From: Emiliania huxleyi CCMP1516
Lineage: Eukaryota; Haptophyta; Isochrysidales; Noelaerhabdaceae
Direction: 5' to 3'
DNA length: 64,000 bases
Assembly (NCBI RefSeq): GCF_000372725.1
Contig: NW_005201287.1
Location: 1,056,837 to 1,120,836, forward strand
Positions 1 to 9,456 of this stretch are shown piece by piece. Positions within the stretch are counted from its first letter, which is position 1. The number at the start of each line of letters is the position of its first letter. The notes under the pieces are model-generated. The model was not told where the DNA came from. It saw nothing but the letters and a program-made list of their open reading frames with translations, and made no database searches. The position numbers were made by a program, and so were the translations under genes.

Positions 1-1387
1 AGCCTCGGGAGGGAAGGGGCGGATCAACGGTCGACAGTCCGGCAGCTAGACCGCCAGGGAAGGACCGCCGGACCCCGCCGCAGGCTCCGCCGGGAGGCAG
101 TCCGCCTTTGCCAGCCGCGCCTCCCGCCGCGCCGCCGCCGCCGCCTCTGCGCCAGCCGCCTACGGGCGCGCCGTGGACATGTCCTGGACATGTCTCGCAA
201 GGCTCGGAGCACCTGGTTGGGCCAGCCGCCTCGGCCTCGGCAGCCTCGGCCGCCTCGGCGGCGGCCCTCTCGGCCTCTTCAGCGGCGGCGGCGGCGGCCA
301 CCTCTGCCTCCTCCCGCGCCTGGTCCTCTGCGAGCGCCCGCTCGTACTCGCTCGCTTGCTCCTGGGGGGGGAGGGGGAGGGGGAGGTGCGCCGTGCGCCT
401 TGCAGGGCGGGGAGGGGTGGGTCGCCCGAGCGCCGCTCGCTCCTGGATGATTGCCCGGTCGACCGCGCGCGCCGTCAGCTCCTCCCGCGCCTCCTCGAGC
501 AGCGGAGCCCACGTCTGCAGCGTCTCGGACAAGGCGGCGACCGTCCCGTCCACGTCGCGCAGCCGCACGCCGGCAACCTGAGCCAGCGCCTGCGCGCCGC
601 GACCCCGGCCGGCGCCCTCGGCCTGCGCGAGCACGACGAGCGTGGGCAGCTCGCGCGGCCGCAGCGCCTGCCGCACCGCCCGCCCGTCCGCTGTCGCGTC
701 ATCTGCCACCCAAAAGACAAAGTTTTCGTCCACAAACGCGGCAAAGAGCGCATTCGCAATCAGCTCGTCGCAGGTGGAGGCGGCGGCGGGGTGGGCGGCG
801 GAGTGGAGGTAGACGAGGCAGAACTTGGCCTCCCTCCGCGCTCGCGACAGCGCCTCGGAGCAGCTCCCGCGGAAGAAGCGCGGGTGCGTCTCGCCGTGCA
901 GCTCCTCAAACTCGGCGGTGAAGCGCGCGGCGGCCTCGGCGGCGGACTCGCGCGGCGGCGGCGCCAGGAAGCCGAGGAGGCGCAGCGGTGTGAGGAGGAG
1001 GAGGTCGGCGACGGGGAGCACCAGCGAGAGCAGGCCGGTGCGCTGAAGCAGCCGCCCAAGGCCGACAAAGAGGAGGCGGAGGTGAGAAAAGCCCGGGAGG
1101 CCTCCGACGTAGCTGAGGAAGTCGAGCACGCCGGCGCCGCTACCGGCGGCGGCGGCGGGAGGCTGGCGCGCCGGCGGGCGCGCCGCCGGATCGCCGCCGT
1201 CACCGTGCGCCTCCCCGCCGCCGCCGCCGCCGCCGCTGCGCGCCGCAGCACTGCTTCCGGCGGCGCTGTCCTCTTGGTCGAAGTGGAGCTGGACGGCAAC
1301 CTCCAGGTTGCCGCCCGCCGCGTCGAGGAGCGACTGGCTCGCCTCCTCGCTCAGACCCGTGATGGCCGCGACTTCTGAGGCCGCCAT
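1..1387 (-). CDS. FAF2/UBXD8-like UBX-domain protein, C-terminus cut by window edge
   Basis: The ATG is at 1387 and translation runs toward base 1. Residues 1-40 look like a UBA domain ('AAITGLSEEASQSLLDAAGG'). A hydrophobic hairpin follows ('LLSLVLPVADLLLLTPLRLL'), then a UAS thioredoxin-like domain (around 'KFCLVYLHSAAHP' and 'FAAFVDENFVFWVAD'), a Glu/Ala coiled coil, the 'CLPAEP' linker and the first UBX strand. This is the domain order of FAF2/UBXD8/Ubx3, which sits in the ER and lipid-droplet membrane and recruits p97/Cdc48 in ER-associated degradation. Two introns are needed: about 362-436 (GC-AG; 362-442 with a GA donor is also possible) and 160-229 (GC-AG, 70 bp). In the third exon an in-frame TAG lies at 48-46, just before 'LPDCRPLIRPFPPEA', where relatives have Lys or Arg. 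It may be an error, a nonsense allele or part of an unrecognised intron. The family call is firm; the 3' end is not. Confidence 0.75.
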   Translation of the reverse strand, partial: MAASEVAAITGLSEEASQSLLDAAGGNLEVAVQLHFDQEDSAAGSSAAARSGGGGGGGEAHGDGGDPAARPPARQPPAAAAGSGAGVLDFLSYVGGLPGFSHLRLLFVGLGRLLQRTGLLSLVLPVADLLLLTPLRLLGFLAPPPRESAAEAAARFTAEFEELHGETHPRFFRGSCSEALSRARREAKFCLVYLHSAAHPAAASTCDELIANALFAAFVDENFVFWVADDATADGRAVRQALRPRELPTLVVLAQAEGAGRGRGAQALAQVAGVRLRDVDGTVAALSETLQTWAPLLEEAREELTARAVDRAIIQERAALGRPTPPRPARRTAHLPLPLPPQEQASEYERALAEDQAREEAEVAAAAAAEEAERAAAEAAEAAEAEAAGPTRCSEPCETCPGHVHGAPVGGWRRGGGGGAAGGAAGKGGLPPGGACGGVRRSFPGGLAAGLSTVDPPLPSRG

Positions 1388-1790
1388 CGCGCTGTTTCGC
1401 GAAAAATAATACCGGCGCCGCGTGGCGTGGAGCGGTTGAGCATCCCTCCGGGGGGGGGGCTCTGCGCCGGGAGGCGTTCTTGGAGGCTAAACCCCTTTTT
1501 AAATTCGGGGCCGACTCCGCTACGCTCCGACCCGAATCGTCTGGTCGTCGTCTCTTAACAAAACATCGTCTCTTTCACTTTCAAACAAAAACTTTCTCTC
1601 ACTTTCTTCTCGAATTTGGAGAGAGAGAGATTTTTGAAAACCAACAAGATTGGGCTCGGCAGACCAACAAGATTGGGCTCGGCAGCTTGAATTTGGAGGG
1701 CCTAAAAGTTAAGGTGTTGCTTCAAAAGGGGCTAGTGCTAGAAAAGAGGTCGGGCAAACAACAATATCAAACAACAAACAGGTCGCAGCG

Positions 1791-3290
1791 TGTACCTAAC
1801 GCGCTCCGATGGCACCTACGCCACGTGGGGTGGGGCGCTACCGACCGAAAGCTCGTCGCAGGATGCAGAGACGAAGGCCCTCGTGGAATGCGTCGAGAGA
1901 GCCAGCAAGGGATAGACAGCGGAGATCAGAGCCGACTCCTAGTATTAATCGACAGCAGACCGGTTGGCCAATCGGTGGACGCAGCATGGAAGGCGAGGAG
2001 CCCTCAAGCTATACGTGCGAGGCCGAGGAGAGAAGACATGGGGTCCCGTACCATGCGGAATCGACCCTATCCGGTGCTCAAGTGCTCAAGACATGGAGCA
2101 GATTGCGCTTGCGAAATGAGACAAACTAGGAAGCCTCAAGCTCCTCTGGATTCCGAGTCACGTAGGAATCATCCCCAACGCCTACGCCGACGCGATTGCC
2201 GACGCCCACCGATTCGACGCGCCCAAGGACACATACCCGAGCCCCGGGTCGTGTCTCGTCAGATACGCGAAGCTCGAGAACGGCAACCACGGAGCAGGAC
2301 GGGCGAACGGAATCTTCTCCACGACAGCCGGGGCGCGACCGGTGCACACGACCTGGCCAGAGACGGCGTCCAGAGGTGGATCGCCAAGCGATTTGGATGC
2401 GGGTTACGACGACTCCGGCGATTGGAGACCCAGAGACTTACCTCGACTCGACTGGGACAGAGATTGGAGACCGAATCTCGGTGAGGCCTGGCGGGAGGCT
2501 AGCAAATGGACAGCAGTCATCCGCATCTCCAGCTCGGGTGGCGAGGGCCAGCACAGTTCCACAAACCCCTCTGAACTCGGAGCCGTAATGATGCTGCGGG
2601 CGGACAAATTCCCCATCGCGGTCGCCCTCAAGGAATGCCCCATCTGCAGCACCGCGTGGGACGAGCAACCCTTCGCGACACTACGCCACGTCCTTCGGGA
2701 AGTATGGGGACAGATCTTGGACGCTGGCGATGCAACCTCAGACATACTTCACGGTCACGCCGCAGAGGAGGCGGCGAGGAAGAATGCGCTCGCCGCTCGG
2801 TATGGCAGGCCAGACGATAGAAAGGAGGCTGCGCGGAGAGGAGGGGGCGGAGGCCAGCGAGGAGCAGGAGCGGAGAGCGAGCGGAGGGGACGAGGAGGAG
2901 GGAGGGGCAAGTGACAGACCAGGGAATAGAGGGCGCTGGCAGAGGCGGAGGTTCAACCGGAGGAGCGCCACAAAGGAGGCGCAGCGAGCGGAGGAAGCGG
3001 CGCCAACCAGCGACGACGTGGAAATGGAGAGGCAGCTCGAGGGGGAGGCGGATCTCTCAACCGCTGGCGGCAGGCCTCAATGCGGCCCGGTCAGCGACGA
3101 CGAGGACGAGATGAGAATTTGCGACGCCTTCGACGAGGTGGGGAGGGGTCCAACTCGATCCGCCCGGCGGCACAAGGGGAGGCGCTCGACGACGAGGCGC
3201 CAGCCGCGATGGCGGCAGGCATGCGCGCCAACCACCCCCGGTGTTTTGACACCATTATTTGGTATATTAACCTTGCGGCCGCCTAGATAG
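1791..3290 (+). mobile_element. Decayed non-LTR retroelement tail with RNase H domain
   Basis: One frame from about 1791 reads as an RNase HI domain. It contains 'GTYATWGGALPTESSSQDAE', 'ETKALVECVERA' and, near 2140, 'LLWIPSHVGIIPNAYADAIA', interrupted by several stops (TAG, TAA). The same frame continues past 2342 into a zinc-knuckle-like stretch, 'CPICSTAWDEQPFATLRHVL', and an Arg/Glu/Gly-rich tail. RNase H followed by a Cys/His knuckle is typical of the C-terminal part of some LINE polymerases. No reverse-transcriptase core is visible upstream, so this is a 5'-truncated, inactive copy. A piece matching about 2038-2097 recurs at 4350-4402. Confidence 0.6.
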
Positions 3291-3342
3291 ACTGAAAGAG
3301 GTAGACACCACAGGAGGCGAGGCCACCGCTAATGCTGCTGCT

Positions 3343-3387
<45 letters not shown>

Positions 3388-4892
3388 AGTGCTGCCGCCA
3401 CTGCTGCTGCTCTCTCCCGCCCCGCCCGCCCTCCCCGCCCCGCCCCGCCCGCCTGCCCACCCGCCCGCACGCCCTCCTTCCCACCAGTCGCCCCACCCCT
3501 CCGCCCCCTCCAGATCGCCCTTTTCCCAATCGACAAATAGGCGCTCGATTCCTCCTCTCGCTGCCTACTCGCTGCCTCGAGGGGAGGAGGGGAAGATGTC
3601 GAGCGGGCGCCACTGCGCTAGCACGGCCGGAGGCCCCTCCCCGAAAGGCAAGTATTAGACCCACGAAACCGAGACCGTCCCCTCCCCACCGCCCCGATGC
3701 CCCCACCCCCCTGCTCCCCTCCCCCCCTCGGGAGGGCCGAAGAGAGGCGCCCGTGGGGACCCCGCAATTCCCTTCCCCCCTCGGAGGGGGCCGGACGGAG
3801 GCGTACCCCGAGGGCCCCGCTCTTTCCTTCGCATAGCGGCCACTCTTCGGATCGCTGGTCGAGCGACCCGGGGGATGCCCTGCGCGCCTGACCCAGGCGC
3901 GAGAAACGAATCTGCGAGGCGCGGCCGCTTATGCGGCCCGATGGGGAGGAGTGGGGCGGACTACGGGGATCGGCTTCTTACACCGCCCTCCCTTGCAGCG
4001 AGCCCCCTCCAACCCACCGGCGCTAGGTCCCGGGGGACGCAGGGGTCAGCCCCGCGCGACCTCGGAAACTAGCCGGGGCAGTCGGAGAAGGGGCAACTCC
4101 GTGCACTGACGGTCGGCCGCCAGAAAACACGCCTGCGTGGACCGCGTCACACCAATGCTCGCTACCCAACGCGGCCAAAGCATATCCACCTCGAGAACCT
4201 CGAGAGAGACAGGTCGCAGCTCATGCTAAGTCCTAAGAGCTAGACAGCTAGAGAGAACAACCACCCTGTCCCCCCATTATTGCGTACACCAACACTTTCC
4301 AGAAAAGCTCTCTCTCTCCTGGGTGGCAGGTATTGGTGGAGACGATCCGAGGGGTCCCGTACCAATGCGGAATCGACCCCTATCCAGTGCTCAAGTGCTC
4401 AAGCGTGGCGGCGCTTTGCTTTTGATTACTTTGCCGGCCCCGAATCGTGAGCGGAGCTCCTCCCTCAAGCTCGATCACGCATGCACGTTGAGTGACTACG
4501 GCGGCGAGCTGCTCAATCAGGCCAGGTTGCCGGAGGCGGAGCACCTCCAACTCCTCCTCCGAGAGCCTCCGTGCTCCGAGTCAGACACGACAACGGCGAC
4601 TGCCGCCCCCCCTCGCCCCCTCCATTCGTCGACTGCGCCCTCTTCTCCTCCATTCGCCGCCTGAAGCAGCGGTCTTCTAAAAGAAAGAAAAGAAAGAAAA
4701 CAGACAACCAAGGGAGGGATGGGAGGACGGCACGCCGCCACCACACAGGGATTTTAAGGAGAGGAGTGTGGTGCTAGCCGTCGCCCACCCTAACCCTTGG
4801 TGCTTGGTCGTCTGCCTCTTTCTATCTCCCTTCGCAGTCCCTCGCCGATTCTCGCTGCAACCTTCATGCGTCTTCGCGGTTTTCTTTTCCAG
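3291..4892. other. Intergenic repeat-rich stretch
   Basis: No gene is supported here. It holds a CTG/GCT microsatellite (about 3331-3410) running into a CCCGCC-rich tract, pyrimidine-rich low-complexity DNA, and a 53-bp copy (4350-4402) of the retroelement segment at 2038-2097. It also holds a segment at 4683-4742 (AAAGAAAGAAAACAGACAAC then AGGGAGGGATGG) that recurs inverted at 38733-38797. The short palindromic phrase CTCGAGAACCTCGAG occurs near 4190 and again near 5571. Confidence 0.6.
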
Positions 4893-4893
4893 G

Positions 4894-5006
4894 GTGCACG
4901 GAGCTAAGACCTAAGTGCCTCGCCACCCTCGCAGGAGTCGCTTAGGCGGCTCCCGTGGTGTACCTGTGTTAGAGTTAGTGCCAGTGCGCGCCAGTCCCGT
5001 GCCCAG
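4894..5006. repeat. Dispersed repeat family, copy 1 (partner at 44465-44563)
   Basis: About 100 bp beginning GTGCACGGAGCTAAG and ending CAGTCCCGTGCCC is repeated in the same orientation at 44465-44563 with small indels. It contains GCAGGAGTCGCTTAGGCGGC. Both copies lie in repeat debris outside genes, so this is probably the end of a transposable element. Confidence 0.7.
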
Positions 5007-5022
5007 TGTTGTGCGAGGGAGC

Positions 5023-5437
5023 TTTAAGAAAGAAAGAAAACAGACAAACCCAGACGAGGGATGGGGGAGGAGGACAGGGTCCCCACCTGCACGAGCAGGA
5101 TTTTGGAAGGACGATCAGGGGGACAGGTGGGGCTCTCCTGCTCCTGACAAGGGACACGACAGGTTCGCAGCGCGGTGCACGGTGGACTCCCAACTCCACT
5201 GGCGGTCTCATCTCAGTCTAGCGACCTGCCTCCAGCTTCCCGCTGGCAGTCTCTCACTACCACAGGCACACTGACACAGGGGTGGCAGAGGGGCGGCGGC
5301 ACGCTTTAAGAAAGAAAGAAAGAAAACAGAGAAAGCCAGACGAGGAAGGGGGAGGAGGACAGGGTCCCCACCTGCACGAGCAGGATTTTGGAAGGACGAT
5401 CAGGGGGACAGGTGGGGCTCTCCTGCTCCTGACAAGG
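5023..5437. repeat. Direct duplication of a 130-bp unit (5023-5152 and 5305-5437)
   Basis: The unit starts with TTTAAGAAAGAAAG and continues through GGAGGAGGACAGGGTCCCCA and GCACGAGCAGGATTTTGG to CTCCTGACAAGG. The two copies are nearly identical and about 150 bp apart. The A/G-rich head resembles the repeat at 4683-4742 and its inverted relative at 38733-38797, so the unit is probably a transposable-element fragment. Confidence 0.75.
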
Positions 5438-5596
5438 CACGCTTTGTTGTCAATGAAAAAATTGTTTTTGCGAGACTGCCCGCCCCCGCAAGAGGTGCGC
5501 TTCTGATCCAGCCCACCCTCAACGCGGGCAGAAGATACAAACACCCAACGCGGCCAGAAGATATCAACCTCGAGAACCTCGAGGGAGTGCTGCCGA

Positions 5597-6484
5597 ATGC
5601 GGACCGCCCTCGCCACCGAGGTGCACCGCAGCGACTCGACGTCCAAGTTGATATCGTCGCCCTCGCGCTCCCTCACGCCCGACCTGCCAGAGACGGAGGA
5701 CGAGGCCGCCTGGCTCGGTGCGGAGGATGCGGTGCCGGGCTTTCTGAGCCCAAAGACGAAGCTCGGATGGCTGCCGCAGCGATCTGTGACAGTGGCCTTC
5801 TCGTGCCTCGCCTTCTTCGCGCCCTTTCTCTGGGGCGCTTGGCCGATGTGGCCTGTGCAGTGCGCGCTCTCTCTCCTCAGCGATTACGCCAGGCCGCCTA
5901 GATGCGCGAAAGTGTGAGGTCGCACTGTGGGCGCGCACTGCGTCTGCGAGCGCACTGCATCGGCCGCGCGCGCGCTCGTCGCGTGCGTGCGCTCCTCGAA
6001 GCGGCCGCCCTCATTGTCCGCAGGTGCACACGGGGCAGGACTCGTGGTGGCACGTCGCGGACCGGCTGCTGGCGAGGAGCCTGTCTGTCTTCATGATTTG
6101 TACCTCCCTCGTCTCCCTCGGCCTGTGGTGCACGGTCGCCCTCATCGCGGGCTCCTTCTCCTTTTACGGCATCTCGGTCCGGGCGATGTGGAGGCAGGAC
6201 TACACCACTTATGTCTGGGCGCGCCGTCCCTCGCACTGCCCCCGCGGTCGGCGCCAGAAGGGCCTCCCGCGCTCACGCCGCGCCCGCGCTCGCCGCAGGC
6301 GCACACGATGTGGCACCTCGCCGCGGGCGCCTCCAACTCGGTCATCATGGCGAGCGTGTGCGACGCGTCCCTCTCGGCGCAGTGCAGGCCGCGCGCGTGG
6401 CTCTTTGGCTACGTCAGCTGCAGATGTTTATCGTGGAGGCCGCCTGGGGAGGACCTAGCGACGAGCTCCACCTTTGAGTTCTAA
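5597..6484 (+). CDS. Small polytopic membrane protein, unknown family
   Basis: Three exons, 5597-5887, 6024-6218 and 6299-6484, give 223 residues. Both introns are GC-AG (136 and 80 bp). The first ATG of the open frame is used. Residues 1-50 are hydrophilic and Ser/Glu-rich. Hydrophobic segments then appear ('VTVAFSCLAFFAPFLWGAWP', 'SLVSLGLWCTVALIAGSFSF' and a weaker one around 'GASNSVIMASVC'). Between them are conserved-looking polar motifs, 'DYVHTGQDSWWHVADRLLA' and 'HTMWH'. The Asp/His pattern loosely recalls CREST-type membrane hydrolases such as Per1 and ceramidase, but I cannot assign it. Each exon joins in phase 0, which supports the model. Function unknown. Confidence 0.6.
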
Positions 6485-6926
6485 CCTTGTCAATGGTAGA
6501 GAGAGAGAGAGAGACCGGGTGAGAGAGCGTGCTCTTGACAGAGGAGAGTGACGTCGACTCTGAGCTGTCGTGTGTCAGTGAGCGCACGAGATGGCAAATT
6601 ACGTTATACGTAAAACGAAAACCTCATCACATGGCATGGAATGGGGCGGCGAGCGCGCGCGTCAGCTCTCACACACTCAGCCACTCAGCTCTCACCACGC
6701 CCACACTACACACTGCGTCACTCTGGGAAAACACGACCGCTCTCTGAAACGTGAAAGAGCGGTGAGAGATCGATAGAGTAGACGGAATATCTGGGCATTG
6801 CTACTTTGCTGCCCGGCCGCTGCCTCCCTCCCCGCTGAGAGTAGCCGAATGCTAGCACGCCCGGGGGGGGGCGGGGGCTCGGGCGGCTCGACTATACATC
6901 GACGACGAGTACTCGAGGAAGGGTTC
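6485..6926. other. Convergent intergenic gap
   Basis: This lies between the 3' end of the small membrane-protein gene and the 3' end of the WH2/PH gene. It contains a short GA repeat (about 6497-6515) and AT-richer DNA (about 6590-6780). No gene is visible; it probably holds two 3' untranslated regions. Confidence 0.5.
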
Positions 6927-8972
6927 CTACATGCGTCGAGGTTTGAGCGCCGGGTCGAGCGACGCCCACACGTGCTGGTAGGGCACGCCGGGGGCGAGCC
7001 AGGGGCGGAGCAGCGCGCGGACGCGCCGCTCCTGCTCCGGCTCGGTGCGGGGCCCAAAGGCGAAGTCGACCACAGAGACCGTGGCGGCGAGCATCGAGGC
7101 CACCCGCGCGTCGAAGGTGAGGGCGAGGCACCACCGGAACTTGAAGAAGGCGAGGGGGCTGGCGTCGGCGGCCTGCTCCCACTTGTCGTGCCGCACCGTC
7201 ACGCGGCCGTCCCTCTCGATGTCGACGGAGACGCGCCACTCGCCGCGCAGGTCGCGGTAGCGCGCGAGCGAGTAGACGGAGCGGTGCAGCGCCTTGACGG
7301 CGGGCGCCACCATCGACTGGCTGATGCAGCGCAGCACCGCGAGGGCCGCGCTCGTGGGCGGCAGCCAGGGCTGGGAGAAGAGGGCCTGTAGCTTGTCGGG
7401 CAGCTCGCCCTCCGCCACGGGCACGGCCTCGCGGAGCCAACCGTCCCAACCGTCGCAGATCGCGGCCGACACGGCCGGCGGGTCGAGCCTGCGAGACAGG
7501 CTTCCCAAGAGCTGGCCGAGGCAGGCGAGCTGCGAGGCGGGCGACTCCCGCCAGCGGCCGTCGTCTTCGTACAGCGTCTCGCCGCGGGCATGGCACCGCA
7601 CGGCTAGGCCCCTCATCAGGCGGGGCAGGTCGCGGTGGACGCACTGTTCGCCGAGCGGGCGGCGCCAGAGGACGTGGTACTCGAGGTGCGGCGGCAGCAG
7701 CGGCCGAAGCACGCAGACCAGCTCCTCCTTCGCCGCCGCGTCGACCCCCTCGGCGCAATAGTCGCAGATCTGAACGCGGGCCTGTCTGACCGCGCCGAGC
7801 GAGGCGCCCAGCGAGAGGGAAAGCTCGAGCTGGAAGAAGAAGCTCGTCGGGCCCGAGGCGCCCGCCCTGCGCAGGGCGGCGGACGCCCACACACGGTGGA
7901 GCACAGAGACCCCCTCCTCGATGCTGACCTGCATCGTCCAGCTGCCGCCGTCCAGAGACGCGGAGACGCGGTCGCCGAAGAGCTCAGAGGCGGCCTCGAG
8001 GGCGGGCACCAGCACGCGCGGATGTGACCAGCGCATCAGCTCCGCCGTCCGCCCGCCGACGCCGCACACGGCAATGACGTCTGGAATGGGCGACTCGATC
8101 TCGAGCACAACTTTGGCCACAACCTTTTCGAACACCGCGGGCGCCTCCCCAAGCCGGCGCGCGATCTCGGAGAGCACGTCCGACAGCCCGGCCGCCCCGC
8201 CGGCCGGATGCCCATGCGGGGGCGCCTCGTGCGCTGGGCCTCTCGGGGCGAGTGAGACGGTGGGCGCGACGAGGCCAAGTGGGCTGCCCTCCAGGAGGTC
8301 TGCAATACGTGCGGTTCCCAGCGGAGGCTCGGTCTCGGATTGGCGGCGCAGCCGCTCCTTGAGCACAGCGCCCACCCACGCCGCCGCCTCTGCAGCGCTC
8401 GAAGCCCGCAGCGTCAGCTGCCGCATCCCCGTTACTTGGATGATAATATCGCTCGGGGAGCTTGTGCTCGGGAGGACGCTCTCCACAGCCGAGAGAGCGA
8501 GGCACCTAGCGTTTAGTAGCGAGGTGGCTCGCTTCTTTAAGAGTTGCTTACTGCCACTGCTACTGCTGCTAGCGAAGCACCTGGCGGCCGCGTGGGGCGT
8601 GGAGTGGTGTGCGATGACGAGCGCAGACGGCGTCAGGACGATGAAGCGCTTCTGCCACCCAGCAAGTCCGTGGGAGCGCTTTTGCAGCCAGCCGCTACGG
8701 ACCGTTTCTCCGTCGGAGAGGGACGCGGCCGCAGCGGCCGCGGCCTCGAGCGTGGCGGCACGCACGCTCCCGGGCGAAGCCAGATCGGCTGAGTCTCCTC
8801 CTTGGTCGCCAGCTCGGGCCTTGCCTCGGGCGGTAATCTCGTGCAGCAGAATCCCGCGAGCCATGGTCTTGGCGCTCGGATCGGTGGCGGGCGGCACAGG
8901 TCTTAGGGAGCGGCCAGCCGATATCTCGGACAGTAGGTCCTGGGAGAGCGACCGGCGACGCTCAGAACTCAT
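6927..8972 (-). CDS. WH2-motif and PH-domain protein of unknown function
   Basis: A single open frame of 681 residues starts at ATG 8972 (the frame is open further upstream but has no better ATG). Residues about 8-26, 'SLSQDLLSEISAGRSLRPVP', fit the actin-monomer-binding WH2 pattern LLxxIxxGxxLRxV. A second, weaker copy follows near 'MARGILLHEITARGK'. A PH domain spans about 92-210 and starts 'VRSGWLQKRSHGLAGWQKRF'; it ends with an amphipathic helix carrying Trp ('AAAWVGAVLKERL'). The remaining 450 residues ('LSDVLSEIARRLGEAPAVFE' to 'PGVPYQHVWASLDPALKPRR') contain repeated Tyr/His-x-Val-Trp phrases and match no family I know. A plausible role is linking phosphoinositide membranes to actin, by inference from the two recognised modules only. 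Confidence 0.7.
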   Translation of the reverse strand: MSSERRRSLSQDLLSEISAGRSLRPVPPATDPSAKTMARGILLHEITARGKARAGDQGGDSADLASPGSVRAATLEAAAAAAASLSDGETVRSGWLQKRSHGLAGWQKRFIVLTPSALVIAHHSTPHAAARCFASSSSSGSKQLLKKRATSLLNARCLALSAVESVLPSTSSPSDIIIQVTGMRQLTLRASSAAEAAAWVGAVLKERLRRQSETEPPLGTARIADLLEGSPLGLVAPTVSLAPRGPAHEAPPHGHPAGGAAGLSDVLSEIARRLGEAPAVFEKVVAKVVLEIESPIPDVIAVCGVGGRTAELMRWSHPRVLVPALEAASELFGDRVSASLDGGSWTMQVSIEEGVSVLHRVWASAALRRAGASGPTSFFFQLELSLSLGASLGAVRQARVQICDYCAEGVDAAAKEELVCVLRPLLPPHLEYHVLWRRPLGEQCVHRDLPRLMRGLAVRCHARGETLYEDDGRWRESPASQLACLGQLLGSLSRRLDPPAVSAAICDGWDGWLREAVPVAEGELPDKLQALFSQPWLPPTSAALAVLRCISQSMVAPAVKALHRSVYSLARYRDLRGEWRVSVDIERDGRVTVRHDKWEQAADASPLAFFKFRWCLALTFDARVASMLAATVSVVDFAFGPRTEPEQERRVRALLRPWLAPGVPYQHVWASLDPALKPRRM

Positions 8973-9456
8973 TGTGGAAGCCGGCGTCGGAACTACCGCC
9001 AAAACAGGTTCCCGACCCCCGCTGCGCACCACGCGCGCTCCGGCGCGTGGGTTGAGATCACCCCCGGCAGCCCTAGCCAGGCCCCGCGCGCTGGCCGCGA
9101 CCGCGACCGCGGCTCTCGCTCGAGCCCGAACTGCCCGTCAGACATGTCGGACTTGTCGGAGAATAGCGACTAGCACACCTCTGTCAAGAGTCCCCAGAAA
9201 CCCGAGGAGTCACTCAGTCCACCTGTGTGATGCACGCCGCGAGCGGGGCGGGGTGGCGGGGTGCGCACTCTGGTGGTGGTGCCCCCGTCTGTGACTGTGT
9301 TCGTGCGTCGCCCATCTCTCCTGGAGGTGGCTGCTCTATTTATTTATTCGGCACACGCCATGCTCCACGTGCACCTCTCTCTCCAACACGGGGCCGCACC
9401 CTCTCCCTACACACCACCCACTGATGCACACGCACGCGCACACGTACCCCGAGAGA
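8973..9456. other. Short intergenic region
   Basis: This lies between the start of the WH2/PH gene and the stop of the phospholipase-like gene. It contains a TTTATTTATT tract near 9340. No open frame has protein-like composition. Confidence 0.4.

Noticed and set aside
173-1378. 401-codon plus-strand frame at the left end
   Set aside because: It is antisense to a protein with clear UBA, UAS and UBX features and has no domain itself.
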